A stretch of DNA of 64,000 nucleotides, from NCBI GenBank assembly GCA_014773175.1, contig VXCM01001285.1, positions 1-64,000 on the forward strand, written 5' to 3'. This stretch comes from Lucifuga dentata (lineage: Eukaryota; Chordata; Actinopteri; Ophidiiformes; Bythitidae). Of the stretch, positions 37,601 to 64,000 are shown piece by piece. The notes beneath the pieces were generated by a model that saw only the letters and a program-made list of their open reading frames with translations, was not told the origin of the DNA and did not search any database. Each line of letters opens with the position of its first letter. Position 1 is the stretch's first letter. The translations under genes and the position numbers were made by a program.

Positions 37601-38237
37601 TGCAACCACGTCCTTAGCTATTATCAGGGTCATCAGGTTGGTGAGGGTGTTCAGGATCTTCAAGTTGTCTCGTCATTCTAAGGGCCTCCAGATCCTTGGT
37701 CAGACTCTGAAGGCCAGCATGCGTGAGCTGGGCCTGCTCATCTTCTTTCTATTAATTGGTGTCATCCTCTTCTCCAGTGCCATCTACTTTGCTGAGGCTG
37801 ACCACACCAACACACCCTTCATCAGCATCCCACATGCCTTCTGGTGGGCAGTGGTCACCATGACAACAGTGGGCTATGGTGACATGTCCCCAGAGACGGT
37901 GTGGGGTAAGATGGTCGGCTCTATGTGTGCCATTGCGGGCGTGCTTACAATATCACTGCCTGTGCCTGTTATCGTGTCCAATTTTAGTTATTTCTACCAT
38001 CGCGAGACTGAGTGTGAGGACCGTATGGAATACACTCATGTCAAGACTTCACTGTGGGATGAAGAAGAGTCGGAAGAGGAGGAAACAGAAGAAGGGTATC
38101 CAGGGCTGGAGGGAGATTATTATGCCATCGAAGGGATGTACAACCCTCTGAACGAGACTCTGCTGGATGGACTGTATGCAGGACAGAGCACAATGCCCAG
38201 AGGAATAGCTATACATCCTCTAGTTACTCAGGTGTAG
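33934..38237 (+). CDS. kcna7: Voltage-gated potassium channel Kv1.7 (kcna7), two coding exons
   Basis: This is a Shaker-type pore-forming subunit of the plasma membrane. It forms tetramers through the N-terminal T1 domain. The coding exons 33934-34602 and 37344-38237 join in phase 0, giving about 520 residues from the first ATG. T1, S1 to S6, the S4 arginines, TVGYGD and the PVP bend are all present. The tail ends LVTQV, a class I PDZ ligand. Most Kv1 genes have an intronless coding region. I recall that mammalian KCNA7 is interrupted between S1 and S2, and the intron here sits in that place, right after [15 protein letters not shown]. Together with the neighbours fgf21 and ppfia3 this fixes the call. 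The start is uncertain: the frame is open back to about 33826, and a splice from an upstream exon is possible. Confidence 0.93.
34934..35441 (-). mobile_element. MITE-like family, copy 4
   Basis: It lies in the kcna7 intron. It starts TTAAAGGACATACAGGTGGA and ends ACCACTGGTATGGTCCTTTAA-like, with AGGGCTCAAACATGCAAA just before. The interior is in the orientation of copy 1 and is interrupted by a poly-A run with N at 35249. Confidence 0.8.
35464..35524. repeat. Perfect 28-bp inverted repeat, 5-base loop
   Basis: The arm begins TTTACTGTCTTGAATGGGAT (35464-35491). Its exact reverse complement is at 35497-35524, separated by CTACA. It starts 22 bases after the end of MITE-like copy 4. Confidence 0.95.
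37344..38237 (+). CDS. kcna7: kcna7 exon with S2 to C-terminus
   Basis: The exon starts [16 protein letters not shown], which holds an N-glycosylation sequon (NIS) in the S1-S2 loop. S2 is [21 protein letters not shown]4 reads [17 protein letters not shown]. The pore is [17 protein letters not shown], and S6 is [20 protein letters not shown]. The cytoplasmic tail has a strongly acidic run ([13 protein letters not shown]) and ends LVTQV with TAG at 38235-38237. GTGAGT directly after the stop (38243) looks like a donor, so a 3' UTR intron is possible. Confidence 0.95.
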   Translation, partial: DYYKYHSHAKNISENMSPPANVFHDPFFMVETMCIFWFSFELIMRFASAPSKIQFFKDVMNIIDFSAILPYFVTLGTELVKDNDASATTSLAIIRVIRLVRVFRIFKLSRHSKGLQILGQTLKASMRELGLLIFFLLIGVILFSSAIYFAEADHTNTPFISIPHAFWWAVVTMTTVGYGDMSPETVWGKMVGSMCAIAGVLTISLPVPVIVSNFSYFYHRETECEDRMEYTHVKTSLWDEEESEEEETEEGYPGLEGDYYAIEGMYNPLNETLLDGLYAGQSTMPRGIAIHPLVTQV

Positions 38238-40903
38238 GATGGGTGAGTGTGTTACATGACAAAATCAATAAAAAAACAAACAAAAAAAAAACCAGAATAA
38301 AGCAAAAGTGGTGAGAGAAAAGAAACTGGCAAACTGTGCAAAGTGAAATAACATATATGCTACAGTATATAACACTAACCCACCTACTAACATGCCAGAG
38401 TCCGTTGCATTTTTTGTTTCATTTAGTAGTAATCATTTCAGCAAGGACAGCTAAATAGCCAATGGAAGGCAACTTTTGTAAAACAAAATTTCAAAATAGC
38501 AAGAAAGAGAAGTGAGTGAGTATTACTTTCTCAGGGTCATGATGAATGCTGTCAAATTGTGCTTGAAATGAAACTGACTTTATGAATTTCTATGCCTTGA
38601 AACTGCAAGGTCTTATCACTGCACTTTGTGCATCAAAAGTTTTAGTGGAAATAGATCTCGTGTAATCAGAACTCAACCACAGATCATTTTAGTCACTGCA
38701 TAAACATTCAAATAAATTGTAAAGAAATCCAACTTTCTCACCATCTTTCTGTAGGTAGTATACAAAGTTTATATTTGTATAGCTTTTGCCATTTTCAGTG
38801 ACCTGAAACAACTGATATGTTTATCACGTTGCAATACAATTCAGTAAAGTTATTCTTTCCCAATTGAGTTACAGAGGAGAATTTTGATTGGAATATACAT
38901 TTATCTGCTTAACTGTGTACTGATTGTTTTTAATAAAGATAATAATTTATTAATTTTTCTTAAAAGAGCGTGTGTTGTTTGCCATTGTAGACTATTGACA
39001 TATTAAGCATGAAGTCGACAACTACAGTTTGGCCTGATCATAATTCAGTTCTCTAGCACCATCTGCAAAAGCTAAATAGAGCTAATTAATTTTAATTAGT
39101 TATTTTCCTGACATATCCATTAATTTGTTGTGTTAAAAACCCAACTGCCCACACATTTTTAGAATTGATATAGTTTCCTTTTTTTGCTTATTTCACCCAG
39201 GAGAGTTCAGTTTTGGAAAAGACATTGTGACTCTTGAGCAGAATGAGCAGTCAGTTACAAATCATGTAAATGTTAGTGACACATTGTGGGATTGTTAACA
39301 TAATCATTATCATAACAAAAACAGTCTTTTTTCAGTATATATAAAACATTGTTGGGAAAAATAAGTGTATCTAATAATAGAGTTCTTAGGCCACTGCAAG
39401 CTCAACATTAAGCCACAGGGGTCTATCGAAATGAATCTGCCCTTCACTTTTAAGCAATCATGACTGACTTTTTCCACAGCTACACAATGTTAAGCTGCAT
39501 AAGCACCCAGTAACATTGCTCTGAAGTTCACTGGAACACATAAGCCTTTCCATCACAACAGGATGGCGACAAAGGAAAGGTATGTGATAACGTAACGTTG
39601 CTAGTAGCTGGCCAAATAATTTGCTTTTGTGTCATTGGTAACTGTTACATTGAAATAAAGAAATACATTCTTAGCATTTAATATAACATGCTTGATCTAA
39701 TAACCCTGTGCACCGATCTCTGTTTTATGTGCAAGAGTCACCCATAATGATGACCTGCCAGGAATAATCACCCAACTGTGAAGCTTTATGGAACTTTTGG
39801 CATCTTTTGCTTCGTTATTTTGGCACGTTTCCTGAATAGTTGATCCTTAGCCAGTCTCCAGCCTCAACCCTGTTTTCAGCAGTAAAATGCAGCTGTTTGA
39901 ATTTAAAAAGCTGTGATAAGCCAACTGTACAATGTCTGCCAAGCATCAAATGACAGAGAGAGACAAGGTTAATGACTTGCTGGACAGACATTTTACTCAG
40001 GAGTTGGTAGACCAAAACAGAGTGAAAAGGACAATGAACATTACAGTTTTATATTCATTATAGGACAAAAAGATGCCCTCAGTGGGTTGTTAATGTAGCT
40101 CTGTGTCTACTGAGTGTGTTATAGGCATATGTTTGACTAACATCTTGACCATTGACCAACTAAAAATATCAACAGTGTCAGTCTGCTTGTTTTTGAGTTC
40201 TTCTGCCACCTAGTGGCAAAATTTGATTAATGCAGCTTGAAAAACAACTTTGTAAGAGGAATTTCATCTATACTGGACAAGCATCTATCTGGATTTTATA
40301 TATCCTCATCATCAAACCTTTTTTTTTTTCTCTCCAGTGGAGAAAAAAGGAAAAACAACCCGCAAAGGTAATACCAGCTTTTATTTGGAACAGAACAGAA
40401 TAGAAATATGGCTACTGAGAAATGGAGAAATAGTGGCTGTCTACCACTGTAAAATTTTCACATGATGTACATATATTGTATAAGTACATAACTTTAGAAC
40501 ATAAATAACAACTGACAAATCATATATTAAGTTGGACCAAGTCAGCATAAAGCACATAAATAAAACACTTTTTAAACTTTCCACACATTAGATTTAGACA
40601 CAAAAGTTAACATCAGAAAAATTCCACATCAAAATCAACATACTCTCAAAATATAAATGAATGTTTCCCAAAAACTGTGGTGGTCAAAAATTAAATAGGC
40701 TTTATATGACAAATTAAAACACACAATAAATAAGTTATAACAATTCTGTCCTGAATCAAAATTCAGCATCATACTCAAAATTCTGCACTGCAGAAATTCT
40801 GAATATCTTAGCTTCACATCTTATAACAAGTCAAGTAGGGCTGATGAGTCAGTGAAGGGAAATTATTTGTCTACATACCATGGAGTTATGATATCTTTTG
40901 TCT
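38238..40903. other. Region between the converging kcna7 and fgf21 genes
   Basis: It should hold the 3' UTRs of both genes. No other exon is recognised. TTTATT at 40380-40385 (AATAAA on the minus strand) is the first candidate poly-A signal downstream of the fgf21 stop, giving a 3' UTR of about 520 bases. Confidence 0.6.
38932..38937 (+). terminator. kcna7: Candidate polyadenylation signal of kcna7
   Basis: AATAAA lies about 695 bases after the stop and is followed by a GT-rich stretch (GCGTGTGTTGTTTG near 38968). An earlier AATAAA at 38267 sits in A-rich sequence without such an element. Confidence 0.5.
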
Positions 40904-41907
40904 CTACTTTTCCATTGAGAAGTGAGGACTGACAATAGAATCTAAACTCATTCCAATAGGGTCCTCTGAGTCCATGTTGAAAATTTGGTGTTTTTGTGGT
41001 TGTTCAGACACCGTTTCGGCTGTTAATGTATTACGCAGCGGTAGAAACCGAGTAAAGGGGACAGCATGGCGGTCTTGGAGATGCTTTGATGCGAGGGACA
41101 CAGGAAGTCCATGGTGCAAGGAAAGGAAACGGGTGTATCCATCCACCAGTAAAAGTTCTCTGAAGGTGCAGTCAGCCTGTGCATAATGGCTCTGAAAGGT
41201 GCAACAAAGAGAGAAACTGTCAGTGGATGACAGGAAGGAGGAAGATTTTAGGATATTAGATCTCTTTGCTTACCTGTCCCCTCAAGTGACCTCTGCTGTC
41301 CATACAGAGGAACAGACATGATGACTGTCCCTTAATGATTATTTGGCCTGGCTGAACTGATTTCAGCTCCATCGCACCTGCAAACGCAGAACATGCAAAA
41401 ATACTGAATAAGTAATAATAATTAAGAGTCCTGTTTCTTGATTCTGACAAATACTGCTTTTCTCCAGTTTGAATGTTCCAAAAGGATCATGGCTTTCAAA
41501 TTATCCACCAAGGAAAACATGTTGAATATGGCCCAAGTCTGCTTTGTATTTGTCTTCTCTGCCAAACACTCACTGTAACGGGTCTGAGCTGCACTTCCTG
41601 ACACCCTCCCATCCGGGGTCATCTCCAGATACATTCCTCTTCTGTGATTCTCTGCAACAAAATAAATCAGCACAATCAAGAAGTAAAGAAAAACAGAATC
41701 TCATCAATATTCCCAAACACATTATTTTTGTATTGTCAAATGAAAAGTAAGATAAATACCTGTGTAGAGGTGTGTTTCTCGGATTTGACTGCCAAATGGC
41801 AAAAGCGGGTTGGAATCAGCAATGTAAAACGATAAAGAGAAAGGAACAGGAAAGATGAAGAGAAAAGACGACAAGAAAGAGAACGACATGTGTGGAAATA
41901 AGGACAT
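40904..41907 (-). CDS. fgf21: Fibroblast growth factor 21 (fgf21), complete, four coding exons
   Basis: This is a secreted endocrine FGF. In vertebrates it signals through FGF receptor with beta-Klotho in metabolism and starvation. Minus-strand exons: 41907-41760, 41651-41574, 41377-41274 and 41191-40904. The phases (1, 1, 0) join without a break, giving about 205 residues (human about 209). The start ATG at 41907 gives a hydrophobic signal peptide (MSLFPHMSFSFLSSFLFIFP) ending near FYIADS. A second ATG at 41889 is possible. The mature part shows DSNPLLPFGSQIRETHLYT, NHRRGMYLEMTPDGRVSGS, LFLCMDSRGHLRGQ, DCTFRELLLVDGYTRFLS and FTRFLPLRNTL, in the FGF trefoil order and closest to FGF19/21/23. 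The tail ends VVSPHF-like (IVSPHFSMEK). The first intron (108 bp) has no match in the usual three-exon FGF plan. Confidence 0.95.
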
Positions 41908-42054
41908 TTGGAAGAGGAGGTCGAAGACAGTCGGCAGATGTTTCAATCAATAAAAAATAAAAAATAAATAGCTACTTAAATAAATAGGAAATAAACACAG
42001 TAACACTGTCCAAGTGAGTTTCTTTTTTGACCAAATTCTAAACAGGAGCAAAGC

Positions 42055-42075
42055 TTGCGTCTTTATAAAGGAGTG
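42055..42075 (-). promoter_or_regulatory. fgf21: Candidate fgf21 core promoter (TATA box)
   Basis: On the minus strand CCTTTATAAAGACGC lies about 155 bases upstream of the ATG. A start site about 30 bases downstream would leave a 5' UTR near 125 bases with no intron needed. Confidence 0.5.
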
Positions 42076-45000
42076 AGAAGGAGGGCCTCCTTCATGAGTC
42101 AGACAGATGTCAAAGTGTGATTTAATGCTTTGGAGAACATCTGTGTGGACTTCTTCCTTTTCTTTTAAACTATAACATTTACTCATAAAGTTGATCCAGG
42201 ACAGACAAATGTGGTCTTTTAAAACAAAATCTGAGGAAATTAACACAAATATGTGTTTATATTGATTTTTTTCCCCCATCTTTCCACTATTTACCTGCTT
42301 CTAGCAACTTATTCAAGTGTGCGAGTGTGAACATTCTGCTGTAAGTGGTGATTCTGAAATCAGATTTCTTTTTTGACATTGCAGGATCACAGTTGTTCTC
42401 AGTGGGTGTGGCCTCAAGCAATAATGTAAGTAGTAATAATAAGGTAGGTCATGTTAATGAAATAATACTATGATTGATACTACTTGGATGCACGAAAAAA
42501 TGATATAACTAAAAAAATAAATAAATAATTTTTTTTTGTGGAAAAATGAATAAAAACTGAGCTAATATAGATAGTGTGATTGCTAACTATAGCTAGCATG
42601 GTCTACATGACAAGAGTAGTGATGGGTAACACCAGTTATTGAGAAAGTAACGACCTGATGATCTTGCACTCATAGATTCATCTTTTAAGGTTTAAGTTAT
42701 GCGTAGAAGCATAATACATTGCTACTGTAGATGTAGCATTGCTGCTTTGTTGTGTTGTTAAAGAACATTTGTAGTTTAATTTGTAATATTTTAGCAGAAT
42801 AAGCCATCTTGTATAATACCAAGTATTTCACCAAACAATTTGCAGGAACTCTGTATTTTTCCGGAATTCCACTTCAAAATTTTCACATTTCACAATGTTA
42901 TCAAGAATTCTTCAACATCATCTGACCAATACAGTGTAATAAACAAACGAATGACGTTGTTTCGGGGTTTTACTGTGTTTGGATGTGTGTGTGTGTGTAT
43001 GTGTGTTAAAGGGAAACACAGGATGAAAGTGGGTAAGCAGAAGAGAAGAAGTGTTTACTTGACTGCAGCTGTGCAGCCACCAGAGAAACAACACGTCAGC
43101 TCATAAAGTCATGATGGAGGAAACACGATGCATCACTGAGTTACTCTCACGTCTCTTTCAAAGTGCATCATCACCTTCTCTGGTTTCAGGCTGATGCTAT
43201 GTCACAGCTTTGAGCTTTCAAATGACTTGAGGCTTGTCAGTCCACAAATAACAGGAAGTAAATCAATCAATTTTTATTTGTACAGCACTTTTCCTATGTG
43301 AATGCAACTCAAAGTGCTTCCCAGAAACATCGAAGAACGAAAATAAATAAATAAAGATAAACAGAGGAAGAAAAATAGTAGGTGAAAAAAAACATGCACA
43401 GATAAAAGTCAGGATAAAATAAAATAAAATAAAATAAACACGACAAGAAATAAAATACTGGAGAAGATGAAACAATACAAGAATAATATAGAAGATAATT
43501 TTACTTATGTAAGAACAGAAAATGAAGTATAAAACAAATAAGCAGATGAATAAAATAAATAAGTAGATAAAAGAATGAAGAGCTTGAGTTAAGCATAAAA
43601 CTCATAAAACAAGAATGAAAACACTGTTTATATTTTCGATTGTGAAGTTGAAATACAATGGAAGTATAATTGAAATGTTTATAGTTTTCATCTTTTGTTT
43701 GTGTGTTCATAAGGGACTTCAGACATGGAATTCTTATCTAATTTTGATTATTAAGTCAGCCAGCAGATGGCGCTATATTCAATTTTTAAGCCTCCAGGAG
43801 CAGCATCACATCACCATCATCACTTTCCAAAACTTTCAAAACTACCATAAAATACTAAAGGATGGTTAGATTAAATCAGATTATTGAATTCAACTTGCTG
43901 TTGAGCTATATGTACTCCTAACATTAGGTTAGTTAACAATGTATTGAACAGTGAATTTTAATATGTAAGAAAAATCTAAGAAAAATCAAAACTACAAATG
44001 AGGAATTTAAAAACAGATAACTCCATTTTTTAAAAAGTAAAACAGTACAAAGCAAAACAAAACATATTGTCATATTGTGTATTCTGGTAAATTAATTCAT
44101 CTAATATGGTGGTAGAATTTTAAAAAAGTCTCAATAAATTCACAAAACATAATATATAGTTTGAGAGGTATTGTCAGAAATACACAATAAAAATATGAAT
44201 TTACAAATTTATAAAAATGGGAAAAATATAAAAGTCTTCAAATGGACTGCACTCTGTAAAGGAGTAAGTCAGGAGTAGATGATAGTTTTTGGGTTTCATT
44301 CATTCATTCATTCATCACCTGTTTGACCTTCCCTTTGCCTAAATAATATTTAAAAATTATGTTTTTCCTTATCTTTTTAGATAAAATGGGATCTAAAAAT
44401 TCTTTGCACAAAGTTTTAATTCATTTAGGAGGGAATACTAGTCAAATTTAGCCCAATAAATGACAATATGTATTTATAACATAAACCAAACCCTACTCAG
44501 TGGCTTCAACTCTGTATTGTTACCTCATAATTACATAGTTGAGATGTAAAGAGTTAAATCTAACGTTAACTTTTGAAAGAACAGTCATGTAAAAATGTAT
44601 GTCCTCTGAAAAACAACATCTTAAGCAGCTTGTTTACAGGTATCTTTTTTAATTACAGCTTTTACAATCATTATCATTATTATCATCATATTATATTCAA
44701 TTTTCATCCCTACTCTTCAGTAATATGAATTTAGATCCTAACACAAGTTCTTTTTCAAAATGTTTACATACAAGTAGCATGTCTTAAATGTCCATAATTT
44801 AAAACATATTTCCTTTTTTTAACTTTAAAATGAAAATACAGTCAGTTTGAACTAAGTATGAAATGAACGTACAGTTTAATACACACACATACATACTGTA
44901 CATACATACAATAGCAGTTATCATAAAAAAAAATGATAAAAATAAAATACACGCATTTTACAAATTCTTTACCCAAGCTTTCACGTCATTAGATGATTGG

Positions 45001-45467
45001 TATCATGACGTTCACTCTAAAATGGTTGATTTTGGCATGCATATTAACACAAACGCTTATTTTTTTTCAGTTTGAACAGGATTTTGTCATAAAGCACTTT
45101 GCTTATTGTCTCATTGTCTGTATTATTCACATTTGTGCATCTCATAATGTCTCTTATGGCTTAAGAACATACATTTAATCTTCCATTTGTACCTCCCTCT
45201 CCCCCAAAACTGTACAGTTGTGTTCACCAGAGTATGTTCTATTTATGTAAATCATAGTAAGATCACCTGAAGGGGTGTGTGTATGTGTGTGTGGAGGGGG
45301 TATTCAGCTGATCTGAATAGGAATGCTTTTTTTTTCCCCCCCCCAAATAAATTAAACTATATTAATTCATTTTGTCAATACTGCCTCACAGTCAAAACAG
45401 AAAATGAATTCACGACAGGCAATGGTCACTTTCTACAGCATCAAACAGCATCATGCCACGACTATGG

Positions 45468-45468
<1 letters not shown>

Positions 45469-45511
<43 letters not shown>
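45469..45511. repeat. GA microsatellite
   Basis: A pure (GA)n run in the presumed ppfia3 3' UTR or spacer. Confidence 0.95.
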
Positions 45512-45512
<1 letters not shown>

Positions 45513-45815
45513 AGAATGATAAAGACACGTTCACTCATTATTTTCTTATCTTTTCAGAAATCATTCACTCAGCGTATTGTTGGTCATCATTTAGTGTCCA
45601 TTTTGATGTGGATCCTCTTTTTTTTTCCTTCAAAAATGTGATTTTTTTTTCTTGGGTTGTGATGAAGGTGGAGTTCTATGAAATGATAGAAAACACACTT
45701 TCAATTTAAGAGTTTGTTGTGGGGTTCACACAAGTTATTTTTAAGTGCAGATGGCACAAAACTCCATGTTGCATTAGCCAGCGATGGCGCTTATCTCACC
45801 TGCTGTGCTTATTGT

Positions 45816-60386
<14,571 letters not shown>

Positions 60387-60392
60387 CTGTGG

Positions 60393-60440
<48 letters not shown>
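60393..60440. repeat. CA microsatellite next to a ppfia3 acceptor
   Basis: The AC run sits right beside the acceptor of the exon ending at 60386. On the minus strand a long TG run directly precedes TTCCACAG. Confidence 0.95.
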
Positions 60441-60445
<5 letters not shown>

Positions 60446-61151
60446 AGCGTGCATTCAGGGGCAAACAAAGCAAACTGTTTAATTGTATTGTTTAACTGTT
60501 TAACAGGCTTAAGCCCCATTGCTGCTCGGCACATCCACCTGAGTAAAAATGTTGGACACACGAATAATTTTCTAATAAGACAGACATATTTAATTGTTTA
60601 AAAGTTATGATTAATATCTATGAATCAATCAATCCATCAGTGCTTTACAGATAAGTATTAAATCAACTTTTGGGTCGCCAGGTTGGGAAAAAGACTGGTG
60701 TACATTGTGTTTTGCCTTTTTAGCTGTTTCATCCATCAAGAAGATCCATCAATGGACAATTTGACTTTTTACTTTCAAGAAAAGCACCAAAATCCATTCA
60801 TTAACAACTTTTCAGCATTTACACCTGCATAGTGGATGGATTATTGTTGCGGAAGAACATTTCACTAATTAGTTAATTTTTCATAACTGGCTTATTTTAA
60901 TATGAAAAAACATGACGTTGTTTTGCAACCTGGCAACCTCAAAATTGTCCCTTTTAAAGGGGGCTTGATCAATTTTACACATCAAATTCAGCTTATTGGT
61001 CTTGGGAAATACTATCACATCACAAGGGTTACTTCCTGTTGGTGCTGTAGACTCTTAGAGGTCATTTTCCCCTGAATTTACACAGCGCCCTGTAAAGCCA
61101 CAAAAGCCTTTAAACAGCTGAACATCTAACAAGACATTCCCATCTTGCAAG

Positions 61152-61624
61152 TTCAAAGTACCATACCAGTGATTTTACATTTTTGACTCCAATAAATACA
61201 ACCCATATACACTTTACATTACTGCTGAGCATTTTCCAAAACAGAAAACCATAGTTTAGTTTTCATGTTATCTGGCCAAATCCCTAATCTTTCAAAATTA
61301 GATGTTCAGGTGATGCACCCATGACCTTAAAATTCAATATTTCACCTCTAACGTGTACGTTCAATCAGATCAGTTAAGATAAGTAACTTTGACAAAAAAT
61401 AAGGATGATGTCTGGTTAGCTGTGATGGATTACCTAACTCAAAGCATGAGTTTTATAACGTACTACAATGATGAAACCAATGGCTGTTTGGAAGGTAGGA
61501 AAAACAAATCTAAAATGTACCACTAAAGTTTTATGTTTTGGAAAATGGTTTGGAGTAATGTAACATGTATGCAGGTTATATTTATTATTCTCAAACATGA
61601 AAAATCAGCGGTATGCTTCTTTAA
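61152..61624 (+). mobile_element. MITE-like family, copy 6
   Basis: It starts with a diverged TTCAAAGTACCATACCAGTG and ends CAGCGGTATGCTTCTTTAA. The interior matches copies 2, 3 and 5. Confidence 0.75.
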
Positions 61625-62187
61625 AAATGAAACAGCATTGGCTGTCACTTATGCATGCACACACACACAAACATAACTCACACATACATATGCATACATC
61701 ATGCTAAAAATACATGTCGCCAAAGCCTTCCAGAAACACAGTTTGTGAAACACCTGAGACCAGCAATGTGGAAACACGCACATGATGTAAACATGTATCA
61801 TCTTCATGTAAATCACTGACACACTTTCCTCCACCGCTCCCTCACTCATCCTCAGCCAGATTACATCATGCCGTTACACAATGCTACAGCAGTGGAACGC
61901 ACAAGGGAGACCCCCAAAATGCATTATCGATATGTCATTTACAGCACTACTGGGAATATATTTGCAGCTACTGCGCAGTGCAAAACTGGAACGCACTTCT
62001 TAGATGATTTGCTTAAATGTGACACAAGCAACATTTGCAAAATCAACGATTTATTTAAGCCGCCATAAAACAAATCCAGGGTGTGAAGTCGAGGGAATTG
62101 CTGCTAACGGGAATGACAACAATGTGCAGATGTTTACAGTCTGAATGACCAGATTTATGATTCGAAAACAGTTGAAAGTGGGGGGGN

Positions 62188-62226
<39 letters not shown>
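62188..62226. repeat. GA microsatellite with assembly N
   Basis: A pure (GA)n run preceded by a G run and a single N at 62187, a join in low-complexity DNA. Confidence 0.95.
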
Positions 62227-62228
<2 letters not shown>

Positions 62229-63240
62229 ATACAGATGGTGACACAGTGGGTCCATTGGCTCTTGGTCTTGCGGGATTGTTTCTTCTTTGGATAAGGGTCA
62301 GCTTCTCAGTTGGCTTCTCTTTTCCCCTTGTCATTTCCTTCCTGTTTCATCTCACTGAAAGGCTTTATTTCAATGAATTTGGAGAATTTCTGGGATGCGC
62401 AGGCAAACTGAGTTATACAAAGAGGAAAGCCAAACGTTAAAAATGGTTTTGGCTGTGGTCTCCTGTACATTCTCATGCAATCCAACATGATTACCCTGCA
62501 AGAAATATTACTTTGTGAAACCTAAAATGTTCACTTTATGTTGAACTTTGGAGAAGTGGTGATTCAACACCATGGTAATTTTTGAAGACGTAGTTTGTAT
62601 TTTTGTCGTTCTGTGGCGTAGTTAATCTTTGTGAATTTAATATTCATATACTTAATGTTCACTGAAATGGTATCAGTCTTTATGAATGTCTCTATACTTA
62701 ATGCATCACATATATCTGATTGTCAATAAACTTTACTAAATAATGTGGAAATGTTACACTAGCAATGTTACACTTCTGGAATCATCCAGAAATTGTTTTT
62801 GATAAAACTTGATGCTTTTAGTCACCAAGGTGGATTTAAATTGATGTAGATGTTTAGTGAAATCATTAATAAGATTGCAAATGGTTATTATGGCTGGAAA
62901 TGACTGTTTTATAAGTAATTATTCCACACAAAACTGCAAAGACCCATTTTCAGCAGCCATAATGATAAACTCTTTTAGCTTATCCTTAATAATTATGTTT
63001 TTATGCTTTTCGGTTATTAGAGATACCTTTAACATTGAGTTTGCACACCTGAAACCCATTAAGCAGGTAAATTCTCTTTAGTTGGATTGCAAGGTACTGG
63101 TATTCCTAAAATTCAATTTCAGATTCCTTAAATAGTATTGTATACACCAAATACCAGTGTCATCTGCAACAGTGAAAAGATGACTCCAGGCTGCTTAGAA
63201 GGATTGTAAGGGCCCCTGACTGACAGGCAATACTTTCAAT

Positions 63241-63805
63241 TTTAAGGTGGATGTATTATCTTAACATTCAAAACAACATGAAAACTAAACTATGGTTTTA
63301 TGTTTTGGAAAATGGTTCGCATTTATAACGTAGCATGTATGCGGTAGTATTTATTGGACTCAAACATGCAACATCACTCCCACATTTTGCATGTTTGAGC
63401 CTAATATATTTGATTTTCATGCATGTTACGCTACAGACAATAATTTCCCAAAGGATAAAGGCGTATTTCAGCTTTCTTGATATTTTGCAAAATCTCTTAA
63501 TCTTTCAAAATCAAATATTCAAGTGATACACCCACCTTAAAAATCCATGTTTTTCCTGCTAATAGTTACACAGCCTTATGAAGTCANGATGGATTACCTA
63601 TCCCAAGAACGTTTCAAGTATCAACAAGTTGCTTTTAATAGCGTACCAGAATGAACTGAAACCAATGACGGTCTGGAAGGTAGAAAAAAAAAATTAACTC
63701 ACCGTTCCAGTAGTATGCTTTGGGAAATGATTGTCAGTAAGTTATGTGTATGACAATTGAATATATTAGGCTCAAACATGCAAAATGGATGGTATGGTCC
63801 TTTAA
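63241..63805. mobile_element. MITE-like family, two abutting partial copies
   Basis: 63241-63380 is the terminal part of one copy, ending TTGGACTCAAACATGCAACA. From about 63386 a second copy runs in the common orientation (TTTGCATGTTTGAGCCTAAT) to GGATGGTATGGTCCTTTAA at 63805. An N lies at 63587. Confidence 0.7.
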
Positions 63806-64000
63806 CAAATGACAATGACAGTAAATCAGTCAGTCACAATTGCTAATCCTACCCCACACAACATGTGTACAAGGAACCTGACCTGTTTAAAAGTGCTGAT
63901 GCACTATTAAAAGACAGTTACACAGTATAGCACTGACATTCTACGTGCAGGAGAAAATGTAAATGAACCTCACATACAGTATAATGCTGAAAAAACAAAC

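Larger units (their letters stand above)
41908..45815. other. Region between fgf21 and the ppfia3 stop codon
   Basis: The 3' UTR of ppfia3 and the fgf21 promoter should lie here. A fragment at 43261-43335 (AATCAATTTTTATTTGTACA, later CTCAAAGTGCTTCCCAG) resembles a common fish interspersed repeat tail. A GA microsatellite lies at 45469-45511. No exon besides the ppfia3 terminal one was found. Confidence 0.6.
60387..64000 (-). other. ppfia3: ppfia3 5' intron (part)
   Basis: No exon for the missing liprin N-terminus is found. Contents are a CA run, MITE-like copies at 61152-61624 and 63241-63805, a GA run with N at 62187 and AT-rich sequence. The intron must continue past the window end. Confidence 0.7.

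Overview
The window is vertebrate nuclear DNA, almost certainly from a teleost fish and perhaps a percomorph. It has GT-AG introns, much DNA-transposon debris, a tRNA-derived SINE and long CA/GA microsatellites. No prokaryotic operon, phage, CRISPR array or insertion sequence is present. Four protein genes can be read exon by exon. All four have human counterparts on 19q13.33, which supports conserved synteny as well as the family calls.

Layout: (1) 949-15524, plus strand: kcnc3-like, a Kv3 (Shaw-type) voltage-gated potassium channel. It lacks its first (T1) exon, which lies upstream of base 1. It has two alternative terminal coding exons with the same splice phase, one ending WIKP (5477-5598) and one ending SPIPSIL (15370-15524). 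(2) About 15.5-33.8 kb holds no recognisable protein gene. It contains transposon copies, a possible long 3' UTR, and at 28.2-30.7 kb an odd minus-strand block with promoter-like motifs, good splice sites, degenerate tandem units and a tRNA-like sequence. (3) 33934-38237, plus strand: kcna7, a Kv1 (Shaker-type) channel whose coding region is split by one intron between S1 and S2. (4) 40904-41907, minus strand: fgf21, complete in four coding exons, with a TATA motif near 42.06 kb. (5) 45816-60386, minus strand: ppfia3 (liprin-alpha-3), 29 coding exons giving about 1113 residues, from the early coiled coil to the natural C-terminus. Roughly 80 N-terminal residues must lie beyond 64000.

The genes do not form a pathway. 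Two encode fast neuronal or muscle potassium channels, one a secreted metabolic hormone and one a presynaptic active-zone scaffold. kcna7 and fgf21 converge. ppfia3 is transcribed toward fgf21.

The sequence is a draft assembly. Single N bases mark contig joins, and four of them sit between perfect 61-64 bp direct duplications. Two of those duplications lie inside one ppfia3 exon and would wrongly frameshift it. A TIR-bearing, MITE-like family occurs at least seven times, plus fragments, and is the main recurring structure outside the genes.
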